Positions 1 through 9,985 of a stretch of 64,000 bases of DNA are shown here, piece by piece (position 1 is the stretch's first letter; each line of letters starts with the position of its first letter). The notes beneath the pieces were generated by a model, which saw only the letters and a list, made by a program, of their open reading frames with translations, made no database searches and was not told where the DNA came from. Source of the stretch: Desulfacinum sp. (GTDB lineage: Bacteria; Desulfobacterota; Syntrophobacteria; Syntrophobacterales; DSM-9756); NCBI GenBank assembly GCA_014359885.1, contig JACIYN010000018.1, positions 1 through 64,000 on the forward strand, read 5' to 3'. The position numbers and the translations under genes were made by a program.

Positions 1-576
1 GGCGTCCTGCAGCTGACGTGTGGCCTTTCCCGCCATGTCGGCCAGGATCAAGGTTTCGTCGTCCACGTGTTCGATGGGCTTTTCCCGGGCCACGCGCAGC
101 AGGGACGGCGCGGGATACTTGCCCAGCTGCGGATCCAGGGGACCCAGCACGGCGTGCGGCCCCATGACGATCTGGTCCGCGGCCAAAGCGATCAGCGTTC
201 CACCGCTCATGGCATAATGGGGGACATAGACGGTCACGGGAGCCTGATGCTTCTTGAGGGCCCGGGCGATCTGAAGGGCGGCCAGGACCAGACCGCCCGG
301 AGTGTGGACCACCAGGTCCAGAGGAACATCCGAATCGGTCATGTGGATGGCTCGAAGGATCTCTTCCGAATCGTGCACATCGATGTAGCGCATGACGGGA
401 AATCCCAGCAGGCTCATGGTTTCCTGCCGGTGGACCAGCAGAATCACCCGAGAGCCCCGTTCCGCTTCGAAACGGGCGATGGCCCTCTGGCGGGTCGCAT
501 CGATGATCCGCTGGCGCAGCAGGGGCTGCAGAGACGCCAGGACGATAAAAAGCCAAAAGAAATCCGTAGGATTCAT
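1..576 (-). CDS. SDH_sah/ClpP-class serine protease-like membrane protein (3' end beyond window)
   Basis: My reverse-strand translation MNPTDFFWLFIVLASLQPLLRQRIIDATRQRAIARFEAERGSRVILLVHRQET...VHTPGG...YAMSGGTLIALAADQIVMGPHAVLGPLDPQLG; N-terminal TM and SGG Ser motif typical of SDH_sah/SppA-like proteases. Absent from the ORF track because it runs off the edge. Confidence 0.82.
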   Translation of the reverse strand, partial: MNPTDFFWLFIVLASLQPLLRQRIIDATRQRAIARFEAERGSRVILLVHRQETMSLLGFPVMRYIDVHDSEEILRAIHMTDSDVPLDLVVHTPGGLVLAALQIARALKKHQAPVTVYVPHYAMSGGTLIALAADQIVMGPHAVLGPLDPQLGKYPAPSLLRVAREKPIEHVDDETLILADMAGKATRQLQDA

Positions 577-608
577 CCCTTCTCCTTTCCTTCAATTCTC
601 CCAAGAAC

Positions 609-1334
609 TCAGATCCGGTACAGATGACGCACCGGGTGCCATTCATCCGGATAATGGCGCCTGTAGTGCTTGGCCGACCTCTTGACCAGGGGACCGATCA
701 CGGCCCCCACCATAAAACCTCCGATGTGCGCCCACCAGGCGATCCCTCCGCCCGCCGTGGGCGCCAGGATCGAAAAAGTGCCCGAAAAAAGCTGGCTCAG
801 GAACCAGAATCCCAGGAACACCACCGCGGGCACCTCAATGAGCCATGGCAGGAAGAAAATGGGGATGAGGGTGATGATACGGGAGTGGGGAAACATCACG
901 AAATAGGCGCCCATGACACCGGCGATGGCCCCCGAGGCCCCGATGGCCGGTACGGTGGAATGGACGTTGAACGCGATGTGGGTCAGGGACGCCGCAACTC
1001 CGCACACCAGGTAGAAGATCGCGTATCGCACGTGGCCGAGCCGATCTTCCACGTTGTCGCCGAATATCCAGAGGGTCCACATGTTGCCGAGGAAGTGGAG
1101 CCAACCGCCATGGAGGAACATGTTGGTGAGAAACGGCCAATAGCTCAGACCTTCGGAAGGCCACGCCGGATGCGTGTATCGGGCGGGGACAATCCCCAGG
1201 AAAAAGATGAGTCGCTCCAACGCGGGTTCCGGCAGGGCGATTTCCACCATGAAAAAGAGGAGATTGATAAAAATGATGGTCCACGTGACGAACGGACTCC
1301 TGCGCCGGGGAATCGTATCCTGCAGAGGAATCAT
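609..1334 (-). CDS. Rhomboid family intramembrane serine protease
   Basis: 241 aa; multiple TMs, N-terminal HGGWLHFLGNMWTLWIFGD, catalytic GASGAIAGVMGAYF, C-terminal WWAHIGGFMVG. Confidence 0.93.
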   Translation of the reverse strand: MIPLQDTIPRRRSPFVTWTIIFINLLFFMVEIALPEPALERLIFFLGIVPARYTHPAWPSEGLSYWPFLTNMFLHGGWLHFLGNMWTLWIFGDNVEDRLGHVRYAIFYLVCGVAASLTHIAFNVHSTVPAIGASGAIAGVMGAYFVMFPHSRIITLIPIFFLPWLIEVPAVVFLGFWFLSQLFSGTFSILAPTAGGGIAWWAHIGGFMVGAVIGPLVKRSAKHYRRHYPDEWHPVRHLYRI

Positions 1335-1362
1335 GCTCGCTTCCGCCCCCTTTCAATGGATT

Positions 1363-2529
1363 TCAGACTTCCTCGTCAAAGAAGAGATCGGCTTTGATCT
1401 CGGCTTCTTCCTCGATGTTTCCCCCCACGGCGCCGGCCACGACGCCCAAGACAGCCATGAAGGCAGCATAGTGAAAGGAATCGGCCGTGTCGAGCCGCAC
1501 GTCACCACCCAGCCAACTGCCCACGATTTCCTTGGGAAATCCCAGAGCAACTATACTCATGACGATGAAAAGCATGAGCCATAGGGAGAAGAGACCCAGC
1601 AAGAGAGTCAGAAACGTCACCATCCGAGTTCGGGCCACCTGTTCACGAAATCCCAGTTCCCGCGTCACTTGTCCTAGATTCTGCCCGGCAAAGATAAAGA
1701 CCGTGGCACATACGATGGACAGGAGGGCACCTGCGGCCAAAGCAACACCGTCCAAATCAATCCCCAACTGCCACGGCTCAGGACTCAGAACCATAAAAAG
1801 CATGGAGACAACCGTTGCAGCCGTCATCCGTCCCATCTTGAGCGGAAGTCTCCAGGGAGCATAGCCTATGACATCCAGCAGCAGGCTCCGGGGATCCGCT
1901 CGGAAGGTGTTCCAATAAAAGCGAAACATCCCCTGCCCGCTGTTCCGCTCTTCCACACGAACGTCGGAAACTTCTTCCAATCGCCTGACAACCGTCAGGC
2001 GTTCGTCGTCCGAAAAGGATTCGATGCGAAGTTGGGAGGCATGCTCCGGAGGGGCCATAACACCCTCTGCGGAATGTTCCAGCCCCCACAGATGTCCCAG
2101 AATGTGGAGAGCGAGACCCGCCAGCTTCCGGGATTTATCCGGATCGCCCGCCAGCTCGTGTCCGGAAAGAACGCCCACTTCCAGGGCAGAGGAGGGTACT
2201 CCGAGCGTGGCGATGCGGTAGCGAGCCTTCAGTTCATTGGATACCAAGACAACGGCAAAGTCCCAATGATTCTTTATCTTCTCCTGGACCCCGGACTCCA
2301 GGAGATCCAGCGGATCCAACATGCCGTAGGCCGGATAGCGTGGCTTTCGGACAATCTGCCATTTCCAGTAAAATTCCGGAAACTGGCTCTCGATGACCTC
2401 CGCCGTCAGCTCCACCGCCTGCACGTAATCTTGCATCTCCTCAGGATTGGTCATGTGGGACAGGATGACCCAGCCGATATGAATCAGATTGCGACCCTTG
2501 GCGGACTGTTCCTCTGGGGAATTGTTCAT
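1363..2529 (-). CDS. Metzincin-like protein with C-terminal membrane domain; zinc motif reads HILGHLWGLEH (catalytic Glu absent)
   Basis: 388 aa from MNNSPEEQ; HxxxHxxxxxH plus downstream Met-turn-like GVMAPP, then several hydrophobic segments. Confidence 0.6.
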   Translation of the reverse strand: MNNSPEEQSAKGRNLIHIGWVILSHMTNPEEMQDYVQAVELTAEVIESQFPEFYWKWQIVRKPRYPAYGMLDPLDLLESGVQEKIKNHWDFAVVLVSNELKARYRIATLGVPSSALEVGVLSGHELAGDPDKSRKLAGLALHILGHLWGLEHSAEGVMAPPEHASQLRIESFSDDERLTVVRRLEEVSDVRVEERNSGQGMFRFYWNTFRADPRSLLLDVIGYAPWRLPLKMGRMTAATVVSMLFMVLSPEPWQLGIDLDGVALAAGALLSIVCATVFIFAGQNLGQVTRELGFREQVARTRMVTFLTLLLGLFSLWLMLFIVMSIVALGFPKEIVGSWLGGDVRLDTADSFHYAAFMAVLGVVAGAVGGNIEEEAEIKADLFFDEEV

Positions 2530-2652
2530 ATGCCAGTCGTTTCCCTTGGTTTCAATGGGTAAGGAAGGTGGAAACAATCGGGCGGGCCCAGGCCCGCCCG
2601 ATCTTCCCGACTCACACACATGGGCGTTGATTCGCGTTCATTGGCGGTTTTC

Positions 2653-4479
2653 TTAGGCCAAGCCCAGGCGCTCCAGGAGCTTTGGGGTGGGGCGGCCGTT
2701 TTCGTCCCATTCCCTCAGCCGGTAGTAGATGGGGAGCATCTTGTCCAGTTCGCACACGTGGCCCTTGGCGGGCCCCGCGGGCATGGGTTCGCGGGTCATG
2801 CGCGGCGGCAGCGTGTCGTCCTTGGCGTCCAGGCCCGCCCTGTTGAGGAAGATCCTTTCCGCGTTGATGATCCGCTCGGCGGACGTCATGAGCGATTCCA
2901 TGGTGTAGCCGGCCCCGGTGGCGGTGTTGAGGAGCTCCAGGATGCGCACCGGCCGGATGTCCTTGGTCTTGGTCACCAGGTTGCGCACGGAAAAGAAGAC
3001 GCACAGGCCCGCCGAGTCGATGAGGGCGAACACGTCCTGCCAGTCCTTCACGATCTGGGGCTTGTCCTCCCAGGTCAGGGGATCCACCAGCAGGGGCACG
3101 CCGATGATTTCGATGTAGGCCGGATCTCCCCGCATGTGGCTGGCCCCGATGGGAGAGGTGGCATAGGCGAGCCCCATGCCCTTTTCCGCCCGGGGTTCGT
3201 AGCCGGCGAATTCCTGCCCCTTGGACACCATGGCCAGTTCCGGGCATCCATACTTGGCGGCGAGCCGCAGGCTGCCCAGGGCCAGGTCGTTTCCGAAGCC
3301 CTCGCGGGCGGCGGTCTTTCGGACCATGTCCACCATGGCTTCCGCATCGCCGAAGGGAAGCGGCCGCCCGACGGTCTTTTCGTCCAGGATGCCCTTTTCG
3401 AACATCTCCATGGCGCAGGCGATGGTGGCCCCCATGGTGATGGTGTCCATGCCCATCTCGTTGCAGATGTAGTTGGCCTTGATCACGGCGGCCAGGTCCC
3501 GCACGCCGCAGTTGCTCCCGAGGGCGTACACCGTTTCGTATTCGGGGCCTTCGCCTTCGCCCTGAAAGGGGCCTTCCGCCACACGGGTCACCCGCCCGCA
3601 GGCGATGGGACAGCTGAAGCAGGCCTTGGCCCGCACCAGGTACTTTTCCGTGAGCGCCTCGCCGCCGATGTCCTGCCAGTGTTCAAAGGTGCCCTGCTGA
3701 AAGTTCCGGGTGGGGTAAGCCCCCACGTTCTGGGTGCCCGTGGACGTGATGGGCGTTCCGTAGATCCGGAGGGGCGGCGGACCGTCCTTGGTCTGCTCCT
3801 TGAAGCCGGCCATGATCTCCTTGACCACCTTCTTGAACCCTTCCGGATCGTGGATGGGAACCTTTTGGGTTCCGAAGACGGCCACACCCTTGAGGTTCTT
3901 GGAGCCCATGACGGCTCCCACGCCCGAGCGGCCGGCGGCCCGGTCCTTGTCGTTCATGACCGAGGCGAAAAGGACGCCCCGTTCCCCGGCGGGGCCGATG
4001 ACCGCCGTGCGCGCGTCCTGTCGAGTTTCTTGGCGAAGCAGCCGGTCCGTCTCGTGGGTGTCCCGGCCCCACAGGTGTTGGGCGCTGCGCAGTTCGGCGC
4101 GGCCTTCTTCCACCCAGAGATAGACCGGTTTTTCAGCGCGCCCCTCGAAGATGATGCCGTCCAAGCCGGCCCTTTTGAGCATGGCGGGGAATTGGCCGCC
4201 CGCGTTGGAGCAGGTGAGGGCGCCGGTGAGCGGCGACTTGGTCACCACCATGTACCGGGCGCCGGTGGGGGTTCCCGTTCCGGTCAGGGGAGCGGTGAGG
4301 AAGATGAGCTTGTTTTCCGGAGAAAGGGGATCGCAGGCGGGGTCCACCTCATCCAACAGGAACCGGGTGCCCAGGCCCCGGCCTCCCACGTAGTCCATGG
4401 CCTTCTGCCGGTCCAATTCCTCCACCGCCGTGGTGCCTTCGCTCAGGTTGACCCGAAGGATCTTTCCCATCCATCCCAT
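2653..4479 (-). CDS. Aldehyde:ferredoxin oxidoreductase (tungsten/molybdopterin AOR family)
   Basis: Starts MGWMGKILRVNLSEG; GGRGLGTRFLLDEV, GTGTPTGARYMVVTKSPLTGALTCSNAGG, CFSCPIACGRV are AOR hallmarks. Upstream in-frame extension lies in repeat DNA and was trimmed. Confidence 0.93.
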   Translation of the reverse strand: MGWMGKILRVNLSEGTTAVEELDRQKAMDYVGGRGLGTRFLLDEVDPACDPLSPENKLIFLTAPLTGTGTPTGARYMVVTKSPLTGALTCSNAGGQFPAMLKRAGLDGIIFEGRAEKPVYLWVEEGRAELRSAQHLWGRDTHETDRLLRQETRQDARTAVIGPAGERGVLFASVMNDKDRAAGRSGVGAVMGSKNLKGVAVFGTQKVPIHDPEGFKKVVKEIMAGFKEQTKDGPPPLRIYGTPITSTGTQNVGAYPTRNFQQGTFEHWQDIGGEALTEKYLVRAKACFSCPIACGRVTRVAEGPFQGEGEGPEYETVYALGSNCGVRDLAAVIKANYICNEMGMDTITMGATIACAMEMFEKGILDEKTVGRPLPFGDAEAMVDMVRKTAAREGFGNDLALGSLRLAAKYGCPELAMVSKGQEFAGYEPRAEKGMGLAYATSPIGASHMRGDPAYIEIIGVPLLVDPLTWEDKPQIVKDWQDVFALIDSAGLCVFFSVRNLVTKTKDIRPVRILELLNTATGAGYTMESLMTSAERIINAERIFLNRAGLDAKDDTLPPRMTREPMPAGPAKGHVCELDKMLPIYYRLREWDENGRPTPKLLERLGLA

Positions 4480-4494
4480 GAGCGTCCTCCTTGT

Positions 4495-4557
4495 CCGTTG
4501 TCCGTGATCCGTGATCCGTGGTCCGTGAGCCGTGATCCGTGGTCCGTTAGCCGTTAG
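4495..4557. repeat. Heptanucleotide tandem array (CCGTGAT/CCGTGGT/CCGTGAG/CCGTTAG)
   Basis: About 9 consecutive 7-nt units read directly upstream of the AOR gene. Confidence 0.85.
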
Positions 4558-4756
4558 CCGGGGCCCGCAGACTGCAAGGCGTTGCCCGTGAATGGGGGCT
4601 CGCCGGGAGCGTGTCCGAAAACGCCGGCCATGACCGCTTTTCTCCCCTTTTTCAAAGGGGGCCGGGGGAATGGCCCGTGATCCGCTGTCCGTGCTCCAAG
4701 GATCCAGGGGCCCGTGCCTCTTCACCCGTCCCTTTCCCCGAAGGGCGACGCACAGA

Positions 4757-4818
4757 CGACGGTTCACGGATTACGGCCTGCGGATTACGGATCACGGATC
4801 ACGGTTTCCGGTTCCCGG
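4757..4818. repeat. Heptanucleotide tandem array, opposite orientation (ATTACGG/ATCACGG/TTTCCGG)
   Basis: Reverse complement of the 4495-4557 units. Confidence 0.8.
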
Positions 4819-4900
4819 CCCCGGGGGTCTCCGGCTATAAAGAACTCCGAAGAGGGGATCGCCTCCCAACAAATGAATCCATCACCCGGAAGGTGTCCAC

Positions 4901-5134
4901 ATGAAGATCCGCGTGGAAAGCTTCGCCACCTATCGAACCTACACGGAACACCTGCCCCCGGACAAGCGGCTGGATGTTCCCGAAGGCGCCGTCATCCGGG
5001 ACGTGCTGGACACCCTGGGCGTTCCCATGGACAAACCCATCATCCTCATCGTGAACGGCCGGGCCCGCCCCGCCCACACGCCCCTCAAGGAAGGCGACCA
5101 CCTGGTCTTTTTTCCTCCCCTGGAAGGGGGCTAA
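4901..5134 (+). CDS. MoaD/ThiS-family ubiquitin-like sulfur carrier
   Basis: 77 aa; beta-grasp pattern and C-terminal FFPPLEGG di-glycine. Confidence 0.88.
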   Translation: MKIRVESFATYRTYTEHLPPDKRLDVPEGAVIRDVLDTLGVPMDKPIILIVNGRARPAHTPLKEGDHLVFFPPLEGG

Positions 5135-5227
5135 AAGGATAGGGACCAAAATCCACGCGAACGCTTTCACCCATTTGGCGGCCACTTGTTTTGTCCAACA
5201 GGACCTTGTGCCTTTCATACAGGCGGG

Positions 5228-5259
5228 CTGTAGGGGCGAATCATCATTCGCCCCTACAG
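5228..5259. repeat. REP-like palindrome family R1
   Basis: ctgtaggggcgaatcatcattcgcccctacag; near-perfect inverted repeat repeated through the window. Confidence 0.9.
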
Positions 5260-5384
5260 CTCCCTGGGTCCTAAAGGCGCGTTTCACCCTTCCGTGTCGC
5301 GGATTCCCGTGATGGGGGTTTGCGCGAAAAAGAACCGCAAACGAGACGCCCTCAGGTTCGAGCAGGCGCTGCGGGAGCGCCTCT

Positions 5385-5603
5385 GGGAGGCTGTTCGAGA
5401 ACGCCGCGAGTGAGCGCCCTTTTCGTAGCGCAGCCCTTTAGGGCTGCGGAAAGACCCCCGAACGTCGGGTAGGCCATCGCATATTTCCTGTCACTTCATG
5501 AAGTTGCGATGGCCCTTTCCGCGGGGCTGAAGCCCCGCGGCTACGAAAGGAGGGGCCATAACCCGGGCTCTTAACTCGGACAGCCATTGTCGGACAGGCT
5601 CCC
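5385..5603 (+). repeat. TIR-flanked composite element, core A (three inverted repeats)
   Basis: Left end gggaggctgttcgagaacgcc, right end gccattgtcggacaggctccc (inverted); core cgcagccctttagggctgcg, ggccatcgca...tgcgatggcc, cgcggggctgaagccccgcg. Confidence 0.75.
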
Positions 5604-5770
5604 AGGAGCTTGTCCGACAACGGAAGATTTATGCCGTTCAACGTCCATCCGTCATCCCCGCGAAGCTTGTCCCCGGCTTGAACGGGGAGCGGGGATCCAG
5701 GATTTCCGGCAGCTTATGGACTCCCGCTTACGCGGGAGTGACGGTTTGTAGCGTTCTCGGACAGGCTCCC
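5604..5770 (+). repeat. TIR-flanked composite element, core B (gtcatccccgcg...gcgggagtgacgg)
   Basis: Same TIR (aggagcttgtccgacaa / gcgttctcggacaggctccc) around an unrelated palindromic core. Confidence 0.75.
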
Positions 5771-5795
5771 AGGCGCGATCCGAGCCGAGGTCCTG

Positions 5796-6489
5796 TCACA
5801 GCCCCAGGTAGGCCTCCCGGATCTTGGGATCCCCCAGAAGCTCCGCCGAAGCGCCCTGGCGCACCAGCCGCCCGGTTTCCATCACGTAGGCGCGGTCGCT
5901 GTTTTTCAAGGTCATCTCCACGTTTTGTTCCACCAACAGCACGGTCATCTCCTTTCGGATCCGCCGGAGCTGCTCGAAGATTTCCTTCACGATCAAAGGC
6001 GCCAGGCCCAGGGACAACTCGTCGATGAGAAGCACCACGGGCCGCGCCATGAGCGCCCGGCCGATGGCCAGCATCTGCTGTTCGCCGCCGGAAAGGGTTC
6101 CCGCCCGCTGGTTCCAACGCTCCCGCAGGATGGGAAACATCTCGGTCACCCACTCGAAGGATTGGGAAAGGCGGTTGCGTGCTTCCTTGCGAAAGGCGCC
6201 CATTTCCAGGTTTTCCCTGACGGTGAGGTCCTTGAAGACCCGGCGGCCTTCGGGAACGCAGGCCATGCCCCGATGGGCGATTTCGTGCGGGGCCAGGGCC
6301 CCGATGTCGGTTCCGTCCAGGAGCACCCTTCCCTGGGCGGGCTTGAGAAGCCCCATCAGGGTGCGGATGAGGGTGGTCTTGCCGGCGCCGTTGGCGCCCA
6401 CCACGGCCACGGTTTCCCTGGGGCGCACATCCAGCGAGATGCCGTGCAGAACCTTGTTTTCCCCGATAAAGACGTGCAGATCTTGAACT

Positions 6490-6497
<8 letters not shown>
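5796..6497 (-). CDS. livF: Branched-chain amino acid ABC transporter ATP-binding protein LivF
   Basis: Walker A GANGAGKTTLIRTL, LSGGEQQMLAIGRALM, LLIDELSLGLAP; Liv operon context. Confidence 0.93.
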
Positions 6498-7221
<724 letters not shown>

Positions 7222-7231
7222 GGCGTTTCCT

Positions 7232-8188
7232 CTAGGGTTGAGCGTCCAGGGTGCGAAAGCGCTTCCGCCACAGGCCCACGAGGCCTTCCGGGGCGAACCG
7301 GCTGATGAAAAGGGCCACCAGCCCGAAGATGAGCACGTGGAATTCCCCGTAAATCCGGATGTATTCCGAAAGCACCTCCAGGAAGACGGCTCCCACGATG
7401 GGCCCCGCCAAGGTGCCCAGCCCTCCGATGATGGTCATGGCCAGCACCAGGAACATGAGGTTGAGCGAAAGGATTTCCGGGGTGATCAGCTGGTGGTAGT
7501 GGCCGTAGAGGGCCCCCGCCAGGCCCGCCATGGTGCTGGAAAGGACAAAGGCCGCCACGCGGATCTTCACCACGTGGATTCCCAAGGACGCGGCGGCCGT
7601 CTCGTCGTTTTGCACCGCCCGGAAGGCGGTCCCCAGATCGGATCGGATGATCCGGTGGATCACGTAGAGCAGACCCAGGGCCACCGCGGCCATGAGATAG
7701 AAGGCCCACGCCTTGGAATAGAAGGGCAGGACGAAGGGGACGGACAGGCCCATGGTCCCCCGGGTGATCTCGTATTCGTTGTCGATCACGATCCGGAGCA
7801 TCTCGGAAAAGGCCAGGGTGGTGAGCGACAGGTAGATGCCGCCCATGCGGATGCAGAGCACTCCCAGCAGCAGGCCCAGAACCGCCGCCACGGCCATGCC
7901 CACCAAGGCCCCCAGAAGGGGCGGGAGCTGGAAATAGATGGCGCACATGCCGGACACGTAGGCTCCGATGCCGGCAAAGGCCGCGTGGGCAAAGGACACC
8001 TGGCCGGTATAGCCCGCCAGGAGATTCCAACTGGCGGCCATCATCACGTAGAAAAGGCAAAGAATGGCCGTGTGGAGCCAGTAGTCTCCGGCCACCAGAG
8101 GGAGCACCGCCAGCACGCCGAAAAGACCCATGGACAGCAGCCAGACAACAGAACGGGGCACGGACAACTCCTTCGCTGCAAAAGGCAA
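7232..8188 (-). CDS. livM: Branched-chain amino acid ABC transporter permease LivM
   Basis: 318 aa polytopic; SWNLLAGYTGQVSFAHAAFAGIGAY. Confidence 0.92.
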   Translation of the reverse strand: MPFAAKELSVPRSVVWLLSMGLFGVLAVLPLVAGDYWLHTAILCLFYVMMAASWNLLAGYTGQVSFAHAAFAGIGAYVSGMCAIYFQLPPLLGALVGMAVAAVLGLLLGVLCIRMGGIYLSLTTLAFSEMLRIVIDNEYEITRGTMGLSVPFVLPFYSKAWAFYLMAAVALGLLYVIHRIIRSDLGTAFRAVQNDETAAASLGIHVVKIRVAAFVLSSTMAGLAGALYGHYHQLITPEILSLNLMFLVLAMTIIGGLGTLAGPIVGAVFLEVLSEYIRIYGEFHVLIFGLVALFISRFAPEGLVGLWRKRFRTLDAQP

Positions 8189-8251
8189 CAGAACGCCAAC
8201 TTTCCTTCGCGCATTGCGGGTCGCCGGGGCGACCGACTTTCCCTTGCGCGA

Positions 8252-9115
8252 TCAGGTCTCCTTTCGGCCGAAAAGGCCGGCCGGCCGGATGGTGAGCACC
8301 AGCACCAGGATGAGAAACCCGAAAAAGTGCTTGTAGCCGGACGAAATGTAGGCGGATCCCAGGTTCTGGACCACGCCGAGAAGGATGCCGCCCACCACGC
8401 AGCCTTCCAGGCTGCCCATGCCGCCCAGGACCACCACCACGAAGGCGGTGAGGCTGATCCCCACGCTCACCGTGGGGTTCACCGGAAAGATGGGCGCCAG
8501 GATGACGCCGGCCGCCGCCGCCAGAGCGCATCCCAGGGCAAAGGAGAGCATGTTCACCCGCGCGGCGTTCACCCCCACCATGGACGCCATCTCCCGATCC
8601 TGGGCCACGGCGCGCACCATCTTGCCGAACCAGGTCTTCTTGATGAGAAGAAAGAGAAGGGCGATCACGGCGGCTCCGGCCAGAAAGGAAGCCAGCCGCT
8701 GGTTGCCGTAATAAAAGAGGCCGAAAAGGTGCGTGGACCCGCTCACCCAGTTGGGGGGCTTCTGGGGATAAGGCCCGAAGATGAAGAGATAGGCGTTTTG
8801 CAAAACGATGGACAGAATGAAGGTGATGATGAGCGAATACATGTCGTTGCCGTAGGTGGGCTGGATGAGGGTCCTTTCGATGAGAAGGCCGAAGACGAAG
8901 ACCAGACCCACCGCCAGGGCCATGGCCAGGGGGATGGGAAGGCCCAGGGCATGGGCGAAGAGGGCGCTGAAGTAGCCCGCCAGCACGTAGAGTTCCCCGT
9001 GGGCGAAGTTGATGACGTTCATGATGCCCACGATGAGCGAGACGCCCAGAGCCGACAGGGCGTAGATGACGCCCAGCAGCAATCCGTTGGTGAGGTAGAG
9101 CAGAAAGTCGTCCAT
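8252..9115 (-). CDS. livH: Branched-chain amino acid ABC transporter permease LivH
   Basis: Starts MDDFLLYLTNGLLLGVIYALSALGVSLIVGIMNVINFAHGELY. Confidence 0.92.
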   Translation of the reverse strand: MDDFLLYLTNGLLLGVIYALSALGVSLIVGIMNVINFAHGELYVLAGYFSALFAHALGLPIPLAMALAVGLVFVFGLLIERTLIQPTYGNDMYSLIITFILSIVLQNAYLFIFGPYPQKPPNWVSGSTHLFGLFYYGNQRLASFLAGAAVIALLFLLIKKTWFGKMVRAVAQDREMASMVGVNAARVNMLSFALGCALAAAAGVILAPIFPVNPTVSVGISLTAFVVVVLGGMGSLEGCVVGGILLGVVQNLGSAYISSGYKHFFGFLILVLVLTIRPAGLFGRKET

Positions 9116-9280
9116 GGGAGGTGGTTCCTTTGCCTTGCGATCGCGGGCGATCCTTCCGTCTGGGATAGGGGGCGAAAGGCCGCCGGATGACGGTTCACGG
9201 TTCACCAGACTTTTTAACGGTCGTGGCTCTCGCTGTGTCACCCTGCATGGATGGAAGACTGAGCTAGGTAAGAGCCTTTT

Positions 9281-9372
9281 GTGGGAGCGCCGCAAGGCGC
9301 GATTTTCTTTACGTGACCGCACGCTTGTTGGATCACCGGCCACACTCATCGCGGCTTTCGCCGCTCCCACAC
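9281..9372 (+). repeat. Paired-stem repeat family R2
   Basis: gtgggagcgccgcaaggcgcga...cgcggctttcgccgctcccacac; same pattern at 9533, 11531(-), 32468, 37303, 62345(-). Confidence 0.8.
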
Positions 9373-9532
9373 ACCGGTCATTTCCATCTTGCGTTCATAT
9401 GGGTTCATTGCCGGTTTTCTTTCACATTAGCGATCATGGTGTGGTACGCCACCCCGCACGGATGAAAGAACCGGCAGCGGGGCGCTCTCCGCCCTGTGAG
9501 CGCTTTCCGCCCTGTGGGAGCTTTCTCGTCTC

Positions 9533-9622
9533 TGTGGGAGCGCCGCAAGGCGCGATGAGGTGGTGGCCGCACCGCCACGGAACGGCCGGCCATCCCCTTC
9601 GCGGCTTTCGCCGCTCCCACAG
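9533..9622 (+). repeat. Paired-stem repeat family R2
   Basis: tgtgggagcgccgcaaggcgcgatgagg...ttcgcggctttcgccgctcccacag. Confidence 0.85.
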
Positions 9623-9798
9623 ATGATGGTGCTCCCCCAGGGGATGGTGTTCCCACAGGGGATGCCGCACCTGTTGGGTGTTGATTGGAGCCCCCGATGC
9701 TCCTGCAACATACCGAAAGTACGGTTCTTTCACATTAACCCCCCATCACGGACGGCCCGTGACAACGAAGGATGAAAAGCCCCTTTGGCAAGCAGACC

Positions 9799-9832
9799 CC
9801 TGTAGGGGCGAATGATTATTCGCCCCTACAGG
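9799..9832. repeat. REP-like palindrome family R1 (consensus copy)
   Basis: cctgtaggggcgaatgattattcgcccctacagg. Confidence 0.92.
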
Positions 9833-9910
9833 CCGCGCGCGCGAATGGAACAACCTCGCGTTTCATATAGAAGTGGACGATTCTTTCCCATCTCGAGGTT
9901 CCGGCGGGCG

Positions 9911-9985
9911 GGCGCAAGGCCCGCCCCAACGAAGGTAGATGGACCCGTTGAGTAGGGGCGGGGTTTATCCCCGCCCGCTCATGTC
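9911..9985. repeat. Paired GC-rich palindromes (family R5)
   Basis: gggcgggcgcaaggcccgcccc ... agtaggggcggggtttatccccgcccgct; same pairing at 17455-17527 and 44711-44790. Confidence 0.75.

Noticed and set aside
2620-4557. 645-aa plus-strand ORF opposite the AOR gene
   Set aside because: Antisense shadow ORF: low-complexity His/Gly/Arg/Asp-rich product, while the minus strand encodes a clear AOR.
9434-9733. Small ORFs with VGANDYSPLQ/MGAAKAAKGMAG peptides (also near 11451, 37400, 44584, 62346)
   Set aside because: Conceptual translations of R1/R2 repeats, not conserved proteins; the RAYT copy is the exception because the host ORF is real.
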